The position numbers were made by a program, and so were the translations under genes. 64,000 nt of DNA, taken from NCBI GenBank assembly GCA_031296935.1, contig JAVDPD010000017.1, positions 1-64,000 of the forward strand, written 5' to 3'. The notes beneath the pieces were generated by a model. The model was not told the origin of the DNA and did no database searches. It was given only the letters and a program-made list of their open reading frames with translations. Below, in pieces: positions 34,305 through 43,311 of the stretch; the stretch's first letter is position 1, and the number at the start of each line of letters is the position of its first letter. Source of the stretch: Cerasicoccus maritimus (GTDB lineage Bacteria; Verrucomicrobiota; Verrucomicrobiia; Opitutales; Cerasicoccaceae).

Positions 34305-34938
34305 ATGCGCAGAGCTCTAGCCCAGGCGCGCCGGCGAGGAACTTGAGCGCCAAGCAGCGGGCTTGCTGATACGCGCAGCTGCGGCGCTGGGATTCCTGCA
34401 TGCAGCCATACACGCGCCAGCCGCAGGCACCGAGACAGGGCAGGGGCATGAGGCCCATGTAACCGAAGACGTCCTCGATTGGATAACCCAAGGCGAGGCC
34501 GATCTCGTGCGGCAGGGATCCATGCTCTTCCCAGCGGTCGCGAACCTCGTCGATGAAAGTGTCGGCTTTCAGTGGAAGCTCGTAATTGAGCTTGCCGCTC
34601 ATCACGCAGGCCGGAGCAATATCGAGCACCTCCTGAAGGCGGTCCGGCTGATAGACCACGAACTTCAGGGCGGTGTCGCTCACGTGCAGCAGGCGGTAGG
34701 CAAACCCCCATTCGCCGGCCAGACGCTGCAAGTTGGTCTCAACCTCATCGATGTTGAGATTGAGCTCGCCCCAGGACATCGCCAGGAGCTCGCCGGTTTT
34801 TTCGCTGAGCAAGACACTGGCAGCGTTTAGGAACAGCCATTGGTCAAAGCGCCGCGTCCGCTCATCTTGCGATGAGAGCTCGTCCCGCCACTCAAGGTAG
34901 GGGGCTGCCGCGTTGCTTGTTTCGACCAATAGTTCCAT
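34303..34938 (-). CDS. DUF3793 family protein
   Basis: About 211 residues from the ATG at 34938 ([17 protein letters not shown]); a longer upstream open frame is Cys/Arg-rich and reads through repeat DNA, so I reject it. The C-terminal half ([48 protein letters not shown]) matches DUF3793, a family of unknown function common in anaerobic Firmicutes. Its genes are often near ferredoxin or flavodoxin genes, and here it is convergent with a ferredoxin. Confidence 0.75.
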   Translation of the reverse strand: MELLVETSNAAAPYLEWRDELSSQDERTRRFDQWLFLNAASVLLSEKTGELLAMSWGELNLNIDEVETNLQRLAGEWGFAYRLLHVSDTALKFVVYQPDRLQEVLDIAPACVMSGKLNYELPLKADTFIDEVRDRWEEHGSLPHEIGLALGYPIEDVFGYMGLMPLPCLGACGWRVYGCMQESQRRSCAYQQARCLALKFLAGAPGLELCA

Positions 34939-35131
34939 ATTGCAAATGGGTCTTATTAACGGCAGGCCCCCGCGGCAAGCAATTTCTGCCATTAAACTTT
35001 TTCTCGGAGGAATGAGAGTAGCTAATGATCGGCAACGCACTGAGTAGCTGTGGCTTACGAATACTGAGACCAAGCAGGACGTTTTTTTACACGAAGAGCA
35101 CGAAGGCCGAGAGGCAACGCATGGAAACTCA

Positions 35132-35202
35132 CGCAAAGACGCGAAGGCGCTAAGTTCATTATTCAGTGGGGTGGCCTTTGCGACTTTGCGTCTTTGCGTG
35201 CG
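35132..35202. repeat. Inverted CGCAAAGAC short-word repeat
   Basis: ACGCAAAGACGCGAAGGC (left, from 35131) and CTTTGCGTCTTTGCGTG (right, to 35200) are near-inverted copies of the same word string, able to fold back. Degenerate GCACGAAGG words precede it from 35091. Region 34939-35236 has no gene. Confidence 0.6.
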
Positions 35203-35236
35203 GAAAACACGCCACGCTGGCCGCGTCTCCCTCGGC

Positions 35237-36268
35237 TTACCCCAAATCCTGCTCAAACAGCAGGTAGTCGATGTGGCGGAAGACGAGTTCGCCCATGGTT
35301 TTGCAGTCGAGGAAGCCGGTGTAGCCGTGGTATTCGGAGAGCTCTTCTTTTAGCTGCTTGAGCTTTTCGGGCGGCGAAATGGTGTCCTCGCCCATGCAGG
35401 TGCGCAGGTTGCTGAGGCGGTAGGGGATGGTGTTGGCGCGGCGGGCCATGAGCGCGCGTTCCTCAATCTGATACTGCTGGATGGTCTCGTAGTTGAGCAG
35501 GCCGGTGCAGAGTTGCACTACGGGCAGGTTGTCCTTGAAGAACTGCGGCAGGTAAATCTTGTGGCGGCCTTCGTAGCTTTGCTGGTCGAAGTCGATCGGT
35601 CGCACGCGGTATTGCTCGTTGTCGAAATCGGGCGTGATGCCGACCACGTAGTTATACGAACGCATGTCGCCGAGCAGGCGGGCGAAGCACCGCTCGTTGA
35701 ACTTGATAAATTCCTTGGCCACGCGGACACGGTTGAGGCTTTCGCGGCCGAAGTATTCGCGGATAAACTGATCGCCCGGCACGCCGACGATGTGCTCCTC
35801 GATCAGGGTGTCCTGGTTGACGAGGTAGTTGATGCTCGACGGAGAAAGCATTTCCTCAAGCTCGAGGCCGTAGATGCGCGACGCGTCCGCCTTCTTCACG
35901 TAGAAGTAGTCGTAGTTGTCGTTGTATTGGTTGATGATCCGGATGCGGAACGGCTGGGAGTTGCCAAACGTGCAAAAGTCCACGCGGTCCACACGGAGGT
36001 GCTCCACGCTGTCAGCGCCGGCGATCTGGAGCAGGGCGTAAATCCGGGTCAGCGCCTCGTTGATCTCCTGGAAAATGGTCGGCTCGTAAATGAAGGTCTG
36101 CCACAGGGTGTCTTCGCCGTCCTTGTCGAGCAGAGCAAAGGACTCGTAGGGCTGCGTGAGCCCTTTGTAGAGAATGGGCAAATCGATCTCGCGCCCATAC
36201 TGGCGGAGGTAGTCATGCAGGTCCGCATTGACGTCGTAGTGCTTCTTTCGCTTGGAGATAACCTGCAT
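35237..36268 (-). CDS. Conserved-looking protein with kinase-like sequence signature
   Basis: A 343-residue soluble protein I cannot assign to a named family. A beta-strand with two lysines ([10 protein letters not shown], Lys125/126), an acidic hinge-like segment ([12 protein letters not shown]), then [11 protein letters not shown] (Asp201, Asn206) and [11 protein letters not shown] (Asp226, Asp228) follow the order of lysine, hinge, catalytic Asp...Asn and metal-binding Asp found in protein-kinase-like folds. The N-terminal 100 residues are helical. The similarity is by motif order only, so the kinase idea is a hypothesis. Confidence 0.6.
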   Translation of the reverse strand: MQVISKRKKHYDVNADLHDYLRQYGREIDLPILYKGLTQPYESFALLDKDGEDTLWQTFIYEPTIFQEINEALTRIYALLQIAGADSVEHLRVDRVDFCTFGNSQPFRIRIINQYNDNYDYFYVKKADASRIYGLELEEMLSPSSINYLVNQDTLIEEHIVGVPGDQFIREYFGRESLNRVRVAKEFIKFNERCFARLLGDMRSYNYVVGITPDFDNEQYRVRPIDFDQQSYEGRHKIYLPQFFKDNLPVVQLCTGLLNYETIQQYQIEERALMARRANTIPYRLSNLRTCMGEDTISPPEKLKQLKEELSEYHGYTGFLDCKTMGELVFRHIDYLLFEQDLG

Positions 36269-36439
36269 GCTACCAGTTATGACTGCTTGAGCGCTGCTTT
36301 GCCAGCGCGTTTTGCGATGAAGAGCGGATTTGAACCCAAGTTTGCTTGCAGTAGGCAGCAGGAAAATTAGCCATGCTTAAAGTTATATTTGTTGTACAAT
36401 TTTATGGCTGATGGGTTCATAATATGCTTATCCTGAGGT

Positions 36440-37393
36440 ATGTTAGTTACCTCTTCCGCCTCTTTCATTAAAGTTACTGAAATTTGGGCCCCGTCTAGTT
36501 CGGGCGAACACATGGAGCTACAGTCGGGCAGCTACGGCGAGCTCGACGCCTTTCGGGAGGCCAGTAAAAGCGAGTCCTTTGCCTACGACGAAGGCTTACC
36601 CGGCAAGGTGTGGTCGACCCGCGCGCCAGTGATCCTCAAGGAGTTTACTAACCAGAATTTCAAGCGCACGGCCATTGCCCACGAGTCCGGGTTGAGCTGC
36701 GGCATCGCATTCCCTGTTTTTATTGGCGAGTTCCTCAAGGCCGTCGTGGTGTTTCTCTGCGGTGAAGAGGGCGAGCACCTTGGCGCGATCGAATCTTGGA
36801 AGCGCGAGTCGCATTCGGGCCATGATATCGGCCTGGCCGACGGCTACTTCGGCACCATGGACGACTTCGGGTTTATCACCCAGCAGACGCGCTACACCAA
36901 GGGCTTTGGCCTGCCCGGACTCGTTTGGGAGAAGAACATGCCCGTCATCATCGACGACCTGGGGCACAGCGGCTCTTTCTCGCGCACTTTCGATTTAAGC
37001 TCGGCCGAAATCACTTCGGCAGTCGGCATACCCTGTCATGGCGACTCGGGGAAGACCTCCATCGTTTGCCTGCTCTCAAGCGCAAAAATGCCGATTGCCC
37101 GTCGCTACGAAATTTGGATTCCCACGATCGATCGCTCGGGGCTTGAGCTGTTTTCCGCGACCTGTAGCCAGACGCCTGGCCACCGCAAGGCGATGTGCTC
37201 ACACAAGATCGAAAAGGCAACTGGCGCCCTGGGGCTCACTTGGCGCACTGGCTTGCCTTACATCGGCACATTATCTTCCGACAGCACGTCCATTCCTGAA
37301 AAGAGCGCCTTCGAGGCTGGCCTGACGCAAGTCGTCACCGTTCCCACGACGGAAAACGGCCTGCTCAAGGCGATCATTGCCTGGTATCTGTAG
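36440..37393 (+). CDS. GAF-like repeat protein
   Basis: A 317-residue cytoplasmic protein with two clear and one weaker internal repeats. Each repeat has a lead of the type GLPGKVW or GLPGLVW followed by xPVIxxD/E and a Cys- or Gly-rich core (GLSCGIAFPVFIGEFL, AVGIPCHGDSG). The third reads LGLTWRTGLPYIG. This fits tandem GAF-type sensor domains without an output domain. It could be a sensor or a partner for a separate kinase; no ligand is known. The start is uncertain because the first 25 residues are unlike a GAF. Confidence 0.68.
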   Translation: MLVTSSASFIKVTEIWAPSSSGEHMELQSGSYGELDAFREASKSESFAYDEGLPGKVWSTRAPVILKEFTNQNFKRTAIAHESGLSCGIAFPVFIGEFLKAVVVFLCGEEGEHLGAIESWKRESHSGHDIGLADGYFGTMDDFGFITQQTRYTKGFGLPGLVWEKNMPVIIDDLGHSGSFSRTFDLSSAEITSAVGIPCHGDSGKTSIVCLLSSAKMPIARRYEIWIPTIDRSGLELFSATCSQTPGHRKAMCSHKIEKATGALGLTWRTGLPYIGTLSSDSTSIPEKSAFEAGLTQVVTVPTTENGLLKAIIAWYL

Positions 37394-37492
37394 GGGTATA
37401 CACGGCTAAATTGGCTGTGGCATACTGGGAATTGAGTTCCTAGAGCACTTTTCATCTAACTTGCTGCTGCACTATCGCTTCAAAAGAATACA

Positions 37493-37528
37493 TTGACCGA
37501 TACACACGATTCGCTTACTGTGTGTGTA
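37493..37528 (+). promoter_or_regulatory. vapBC promoter with embedded inverted repeat
   Basis: TACACAC (37501-37507) and GTGTGTA (37522-37528) form an inverted repeat that reaches the antitoxin start codon. A TTGACC -35 (37493-37498) with a 17-nt spacer and TACTGT -10 (37516-37521) places the site over the promoter, as expected for autorepression by a VapBC complex. The transcript would be nearly leaderless. Confidence 0.45.
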
Positions 37529-37728
37529 TGAAGCGGACGAACATTGTGCTCGACGAGAAGCTGGTTGGGAAGGGCATGCGCCTTACCGGAATTGAAACTC
37601 AAAAGGGTCTGATTGACTATGCCTTGCGGGAGTTGGTTCGCCGGAAGGAGCAAAAGAGCATCCTCAAGCTCAAGGGCAAGATTCGCTGGGAAGGCGATCT
37701 CGACGCACTGCGCGCGAAGCGAACCTAG
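37528..37728 (+). CDS. vapB: VapB-type antitoxin
   Basis: A 66-residue protein from the ATG at 37528 (MKRTNIVLDEKLV), the standard opening of the ribbon-helix-helix/VapB antitoxins. It continues with TGIETQKGLIDYALRELVRR. The C-terminal Lys/Arg-rich tail would wrap and inhibit the toxin. It is 2 nt upstream of vapC, a classic type II toxin-antitoxin pair. Confidence 0.88.
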   Translation: MKRTNIVLDEKLVGKGMRLTGIETQKGLIDYALRELVRRKEQKSILKLKGKIRWEGDLDALRAKRT

Positions 37729-37730
37729 GC

Positions 37731-38129
37731 ATGGTTATTGTCGATACCACTGTTTGGATTGATTTTCTACAAGGCCGGGAAACCGGAGAAGTCACGAAGC
37801 TCGAAGCGCTGCTGGCCGATGAAGTGGACGTCTTCATCACGGGGCTCATCATCCAGGAAATCCTGACGGGCATTAAAGCGAAGAAGGACCGGGCGAAAGT
37901 TATCAAGGAACTGAGTCACTTCATCCTCATTAGCCCAACTCTAGAAACGCACATTCAGGCGGCGGAAATCTTTGACGCCTACAGGAAAAAAGGGCTCACC
38001 ATTCGGAGCATCATAGACTGTCTGATCGCAGCGCTGGCGCTCGAATACGATCTCGCGATTCTGGAGAAGGACCGGGATTACTCCTTCATCGCCGAGGTCT
38101 TTCCGCTTAAAAGATATTGTGCAAACTAA
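37731..38129 (+). CDS. vapC: VapC PIN-domain ribonuclease toxin
   Basis: A 132-residue PIN nuclease. The acidic metal-binding residues are Asp5 in VIVDTTVWID, Glu43 in IIQEIL, Asp96 in IRSIIDCLIA and Asp114 in LEKDRDY. VapC toxins cleave tRNA or rRNA when unneutralised. The toxin appears intact. It lies directly left of a duplicated rpoN 3' end, which may mark a mobile region. Confidence 0.93.
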   Translation: MVIVDTTVWIDFLQGRETGEVTKLEALLADEVDVFITGLIIQEILTGIKAKKDRAKVIKELSHFILISPTLETHIQAAEIFDAYRKKGLTIRSIIDCLIAALALEYDLAILEKDRDYSFIAEVFPLKRYCAN

Positions 38130-38160
38130 GACTAAGTCGCCGGATAGGTTGTGAGTTTCC

Positions 38161-38220
38161 TGCTCTTAACTAAACCGCCGACGTAAATTCGTTGGGAGGA
38201 TGCCGAGTTCTTCGCGGTAT
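38161..38220 (+). repeat. Displaced 60-bp copy of the rpoN 3' end
   Basis: This 60-bp stretch differs from the genuine rpoN 3' end (38739-38798) at four positions, all synonymous. Read on the minus strand it still encodes YREELGILPTNLRRRFS followed by a stop. The two copies are in the same orientation and flank 38221-38738, as direct repeats made by integration at a gene 3' end would. Confidence 0.8.
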
Positions 38221-38275
38221 ATCGTGGGACTTATCATATTTGACTCTTTCGTCTTTTAAAAAATACCTTGAATAA

Positions 38276-38695
38276 ATGGCCGTTTGGAAATTCCAGCTTT
38301 TACCAGGAACCCCCGGAATACTTGGCGAGAGGTTTCAGATCGATGAGACAATGGGGCTGTTTGCGAACGAAGTGAATGATGCGCTCCACTATCCCTTTCG
38401 ATTCCACGGCGTAAACAAGATCGTTATCGAATTGGGTCCGAATGTTCGGCCTGCTCCTGCTCGCTAAGTAGAAGCTCTCGGTGTTGGAGTTTTGCAATAC
38501 GTTGAATTCGATTTAGTCGGGTATAAATCGCGGTCTACTGAAAAGAAGCGAGAGAGTCTTAAGAGCGTTGTAATAGAAGTCTTTAACTGGCTGATTTCTT
38601 CCTACGATGATTCATCTTGTTTTGTGAATGCGTTAGATCGATTAGCGTGGAAGAATGAGCCGAAACAAGCGGAGCTGGCACCGCTGACAGAATAA
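38276..38695 (+). pseudogene. Interrupted ORF of unknown function
   Basis: Two open segments in the same frame (MAVWKFQLLPGTPGILGERF... and ...LQYVEFDLVGYKSRSTEK...) are separated by one in-frame TAA at 38465-38467. Together they make 139 sense codons without a frameshift. No function can be assigned; the opening resembles small phage or island proteins. It lies between the two rpoN 3'-end copies and looks AT-richer than rpoN, which suggests foreign origin. Confidence 0.55.
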
Positions 38696-38738
38696 GTTAA
38701 TTCAACCCAAGTTATGGAGTGACGACTCATGCCAGCCC

Positions 38739-38798
38739 TGCTCTTAACTAAACCGCCGGCGTAGATTCGTTGGGAGAATGCCGAGCTCTTCGCGGTAT
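38739..38798 (+). repeat. Genuine rpoN 3' end copy (partner repeat)
   Basis: Sixty bases spanning the rpoN stop and its last 17 codons, matched by 38161-38220 at 56 of 60 positions. It forms the right border of the putative inserted segment. Confidence 0.8.
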
Positions 38799-40198
38799 TT
38801 GGCGACGGTGCGGCGGGCGATTTTGACGTCTTCTTCGGCCAGGATTTTCACTACTTCCTGGTCGCTGAGTGGCTTCGCCGGGTTCTCATTGCTGATGATG
38901 TTCGCAATGCGGTCCTTGATGGACTTGTTGGAGACGGCCTGGCCGTCCTTGCCCTGGTAGCCGGGGGTGAAGAAATACTTGAACTCAAATACGCCGTGGG
39001 GCGTCTCGATGAACTTGTTGGCAATGGCACGGCTGACGGTCGTTTCGTGCACGCCGACGGTTTGCGCAATCTGGTTCATGGTGAGCGGGCGTAGCTTGGA
39101 GACGCCGTGCTCAAAGAACTCGAGCTGGAAGTTGAGGATCTCCTGCGTGATGCGCTCGATGGTCTGCTGGCGCTGCTCGATGGAGTTCATCAGGAAGCGG
39201 CCAGCGCGGATCTTTTCGCGGATGTATTCCTTGTCCTTGCCGACGATTTTGCCGGTGGCGATCATCTCCTTGTAGGCTGGGCTGATGCGCAGGCGAGGGA
39301 TGTAGTCGTTGTTGAGGATGATCTGCCACTCCTCATCGCTTTTTTCGACGATGACGTCCGGCACGACAACGCGGTTGTTGTCGTCGCTGAACTTGCTGCC
39401 CGGCGCGGGGTCGAGCGTGGCAATTTCCTCAATGGCAAACTGGACTTCCTCGATCTTGGAGCTGGTCTTGCGCGCGATGTCCGGGATGCGGTGGCGCAGG
39501 AGCAGCTCGTAGTGGTCGCGGATAATTTCGGCGGCGAGGGTGTCGTCGCGGTCGGTCAGCTTGAGCTGGGTCAGCAGGCAGTCCTGCAAATCCTTGGCGC
39601 CGATGCCGGGCGGGTCGAGTGACTTGAGCACATCGGCCGCGTACTGCATTTCGCTGAGCGGCAACTGGGTCATCAGCGCGGCGTCCGACAGAGTAATGGT
39701 CAAAAAGCCGCGGTCATCGAGACTGCCGATCAGGTAGTCGATGCCTTCCTTTTGCGCACGGGTCAGGTCGCAAAGATCAGCCTGGCTGAGCAAGTGCTCT
39801 TGCAGGGATGTTTCGCTGACGAGCGAATCAAAAAAGTGCTGACGGCGTTGGGCGTCTTCGCTGGTAAACTGCGAGTTCGAGGCCTCCTGCGTGTAGTATT
39901 CGCGGTAGTCCTCGTCGAGCTGGCTCAGCTTGGAGTAATCTTCCTCGCTGAGCTGAAGCTCGTCGCTGCTGTTAGGCTCATTTTCCTGCGACTCCGTGCC
40001 TTCGCTGGCTTGTTGCTCGATGCTGATGCCCTCGATGGGCAGCTCTTCCAGCGTTGGGTTCTGCTGGAGTTCTTCGAGAATGGAATTGCGCAGCTCCAGG
40101 GTAGGAGCCTGGAGAATCTTAAGGGACTGACGTAACTGTGGCGCGAGTACAAGAGTTTGCGCCTGCTTCTGAACCTGTTGAAGTCCCTGATGTGCCAT
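38744..40198 (-). CDS. rpoN: RNA polymerase sigma-54 factor RpoN
   Basis: A 484-residue alternative sigma factor that recognises -24/-12 promoters and needs an AAA+ activator. It has a Gln- and Leu-rich region I (MAHQGLQQVQKQAQTLVLAP), an acidic region II (about 60-110), the core-binding domain, a helix-turn-helix (MNQIAQTVGVHETTVSRAIA) and the RpoN box ARRTVAKYRE near the C-terminus, ending in LRRRFS. The 3' end has been duplicated downstream. The gene is intact. Confidence 0.97.
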   Translation of the reverse strand: MAHQGLQQVQKQAQTLVLAPQLRQSLKILQAPTLELRNSILEELQQNPTLEELPIEGISIEQQASEGTESQENEPNSSDELQLSEEDYSKLSQLDEDYREYYTQEASNSQFTSEDAQRRQHFFDSLVSETSLQEHLLSQADLCDLTRAQKEGIDYLIGSLDDRGFLTITLSDAALMTQLPLSEMQYAADVLKSLDPPGIGAKDLQDCLLTQLKLTDRDDTLAAEIIRDHYELLLRHRIPDIARKTSSKIEEVQFAIEEIATLDPAPGSKFSDDNNRVVVPDVIVEKSDEEWQIILNNDYIPRLRISPAYKEMIATGKIVGKDKEYIREKIRAGRFLMNSIEQRQQTIERITQEILNFQLEFFEHGVSKLRPLTMNQIAQTVGVHETTVSRAIANKFIETPHGVFEFKYFFTPGYQGKDGQAVSNKSIKDRIANIISNENPAKPLSDQEVVKILAEEDVKIARRTVAKYREELGILPTNLRRRFS

Positions 40199-40265
40199 AT
40201 ACTACTGAAAGGATGTCGCTCACGGTGGGGTAACTTTGTGTGCGCGTGCTACTGTTTTGTTAGGT

Positions 40266-41270
<1,005 letters not shown>

Positions 41271-41359
41271 GCGGAAAGATTGAAATGTGCACGTTTCCTG
41301 CTCGCAGGCTCCGTTCGTCGATATTTGACAAGCGCTGGAACATCACGCATGCTACTAAG

Positions 41360-41677
41360 ATGATTAATTTAACTGAATCCGCCGCTGCGCAAATCCGTAA
41401 GCTCCAGGCCGAGGCTGACGCTGCCGACAAGCAGCTCCGCGTCTTCATTGAGCCGGGCGGCTGCTCGGGCTTCGAATACGGCATGACCTTTGATCTGCCC
41501 AAGGATAACGACCATTGCCTGAACGATCAGGGCATCGATTTTCTGGTCGATCCCGACAGCTTTTCTTACCTCGACGGTTGCCGCATTCACTTCGATGACG
41601 GCCTCCACGGCAAGGGCTTCGAGATTAATAATCCCAACGCCGCGTCGACCTGCGGTTGCGGCCGCTCGTTTAATTAA
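41360..41677 (+). CDS. Iron-sulfur cluster carrier (IscA/ErpA/HesB type)
   Basis: A 105-residue protein from the ATG at 41360 (MINLTESAAAQIRKLQ). The conserved cysteines are Cys35 in PGGCSGFEY and the CGC pair (Cys98, Cys100) in STCGCGRSF, which transfer [Fe-S] clusters to apoproteins. It is divergent from the kinase gene and ends in its own terminator. Confidence 0.92.
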   Translation: MINLTESAAAQIRKLQAEADAADKQLRVFIEPGGCSGFEYGMTFDLPKDNDHCLNDQGIDFLVDPDSFSYLDGCRIHFDDGLHGKGFEINNPNAASTCGCGRSFN

Positions 41678-41697
41678 AGCAGCAAAATATTTTGCGA

Positions 41698-41723
41698 AAA
41701 GCCGGCCTTGAGTCGGCTTTTTT
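41698..41723 (+). terminator. Terminator of the IscA-type gene
   Basis: AAAGCCG pairs with CGGCTTT and runs into a T tract. The following 41724-41980 is AT-rich; a TTG-initiated frame starting inside this hairpin is not credible. Confidence 0.75.
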
Positions 41724-41980
41724 ATGCTCAGATAGAAAATTTGCTACGACTGGTATCTGGGCGATTAAAGAACGGTTTTTTGAACCGACTTGATGCTTTC
41801 CTATTGCATATCAGCTTCCAAGACTTGACGTTCAGGGGCGTATTTTCTGTCCGATCCGATGATCGGAAGCTAGCTTTACTACTCAAATATGAACCCACTA
41901 CTGCTGTTTCGGTACACGATATGGCAGTCTTCTCTGAATTGCACCTGCATCGGGTGAACCCAGTTTAAATTCTAGCCAGT

Positions 41981-42817
41981 ATGATTATCCAATTCGTCGA
42001 AGCAGGTTTGTGTAATCGACTTCGTTGTATACATTCGGCCGTCATGCTGGCTGAGAGAATAAATCGACCGCTGCATGTGTCATGGCGTCCGAGTCGCGAC
42101 TTGGGAGCAGAATATGATGATCTATTTGCTTCGTCTCCCGCCTTTCAGGTAAATTCACCTGATGCGAATCGCCATTTGCGCCTTTTCGAGTCGTCCCGTT
42201 TGCCGATGAAGGCTTTGCGCAAAACGCTAGCAGCAGTTGGCTACTCGACCGAGTTGCGCGATATTAAAGACCCGTATTTCTATACCGATTTTGGCGGCGA
42301 GTTGATGGAAGAACCTTTTGAAAAGCTAAGCCGAAAATCCCTGATTTACATTCGTTCGATTCATTCCTTTCTCTATGGAAGGCAGATCGATTACCTGAAG
42401 CCACATTCAGATATAATGGCTGCAATTGATGGGATCGCATCCGGATTTACGCAGAAAACTGTTGGAATTCAAATCAGGCGCGGAGATCATGCCAAGGCCA
42501 TTGCGCAAAGCCCGCTAGTGCTATTTGAGCGCTATATGCAACAGGCCTTAGATCAAGATCCAGAGGTGAATTTCTACCTGTCCACCGATTGTTTTGATAC
42601 GATTGAGAAGTTGAGCCAAATGTTTGGGGACAGAATTTTGCGCAATGAGGATGTCGTGCTGGATCGTAACAGCGTGGCTGGACTCAAGTCTGCTGTGGTA
42701 GACGTTTGGAGCTTATCGAAGACTCAAAAAATAGTTGGTGCCGCATTCAGTTCGTTTGGCGAATATGCTGCACGATTGGGTGATATCCCGTTAGAGCGTC
42801 TACAATCTACAAACTAG
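41981..42817 (+). CDS. Fucosyltransferase/NodZ-like glycosyltransferase
   Basis: A 278-residue protein with the O-fucosyltransferase-superfamily pattern: N-terminal GLCNRLRCIHSAVMLAERI, IRRGDHAKA (donor-binding Arg-Arg), and FYLSTDCFDTI, as in GT11/GT23-like enzymes. Length is typical of bacterial members. It probably transfers a deoxyhexose onto a surface glycan. Codon use and base composition look AT-richer than in panB and iscA next to it, suggesting horizontal gain. Confidence 0.78.
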   Translation: MIIQFVEAGLCNRLRCIHSAVMLAERINRPLHVSWRPSRDLGAEYDDLFASSPAFQVNSPDANRHLRLFESSRLPMKALRKTLAAVGYSTELRDIKDPYFYTDFGGELMEEPFEKLSRKSLIYIRSIHSFLYGRQIDYLKPHSDIMAAIDGIASGFTQKTVGIQIRRGDHAKAIAQSPLVLFERYMQQALDQDPEVNFYLSTDCFDTIEKLSQMFGDRILRNEDVVLDRNSVAGLKSAVVDVWSLSKTQKIVGAAFSSFGEYAARLGDIPLERLQSTN

Positions 42818-42831
42818 TTTTCGGCGTGTTT

Positions 42832-43089
42832 CTACGGCTGAAACATCGTCAACGCGCGAAAGCTTTCGAAGACGATCCAGAGTAAAATTCCACTGACTGG
42901 CAGGTAGATCAGCACGGCCTTCCAGCGGCTGATGCCGCCGTGGTCGTATTTGCCAAAGGTCGCGCGCTCGAAGGCGCTGTTGGTGAAGCGCCGAAACTTG
43001 GGGATCAGCTTCCGTCGGCCGTGCAATCTGTCATGCGCCGCCCTGCGTTGACGGCGGTGATAGAGCCAGCGGAATAAGTGTTTAAACAT
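42832..43089 (-). CDS. Small membrane protein
   Basis: About 85 residues from the ATG at 43089 (MFKHLFRWLYHRRQRR), a highly basic start followed by a single C-terminal hydrophobic segment (AVLIYLPVSGILLWIVFESF). No family is recognised. A longer frame to 43215 would run antisense through a coding remnant upstream of panB, so the shorter start is preferred. Confidence 0.55.
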   Translation of the reverse strand: MFKHLFRWLYHRRQRRAAHDRLHGRRKLIPKFRRFTNSAFERATFGKYDHGGISRWKAVLIYLPVSGILLWIVFESFRALTMFQP

Positions 43090-43178
43090 GGGTTCGGGTT
43101 TCGACTGCGTCGCAATGAGTTGCGCGCCGTAACCATTTGGCAGGCTGCGTTTCGCTGCAAATAAAAAGCGCTTCTGTG

Positions 43179-43302
43179 AATCCTCCCGTTTGTCCCCGAC
43201 GCTCTGATTCGTCAACTCGCCTGGTCGGTTAGCGAAGTCACCTCAATCGACCGCGATTACGTCTACAAAGACTTGTTTACGAAGCTCGCGAAACTGTCTT
43301 AA
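43179..43302 (+). pseudogene. Orphan C-terminal coding tail upstream of panB
   Basis: A start-less open frame reads DALIRQLAWSVSEVTS and DRDYVYKDLFTKLAKLS then a stop 10 nt before the panB start. The codon choice looks genuine and the composition matches neighbours. It is probably the end of a gene whose front part was lost, perhaps the former upstream partner of panB. Confidence 0.35.
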
Positions 43303-43311
43303 CTACCCAGC

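Noticed and set aside
34939..35256. N-terminal extension of the DUF3793 protein
   Set aside because: The extension is Cys/Arg-rich and runs through the inverted CGCAAAGAC repeat, with no family homology before MELLVETSN.
41708..41968. Plus-strand open frame of 86 codons after the IscA-type gene
   Set aside because: It starts with a TTG inside the IscA terminator stem, lacks a ribosome-binding site, and has no recognisable domain.
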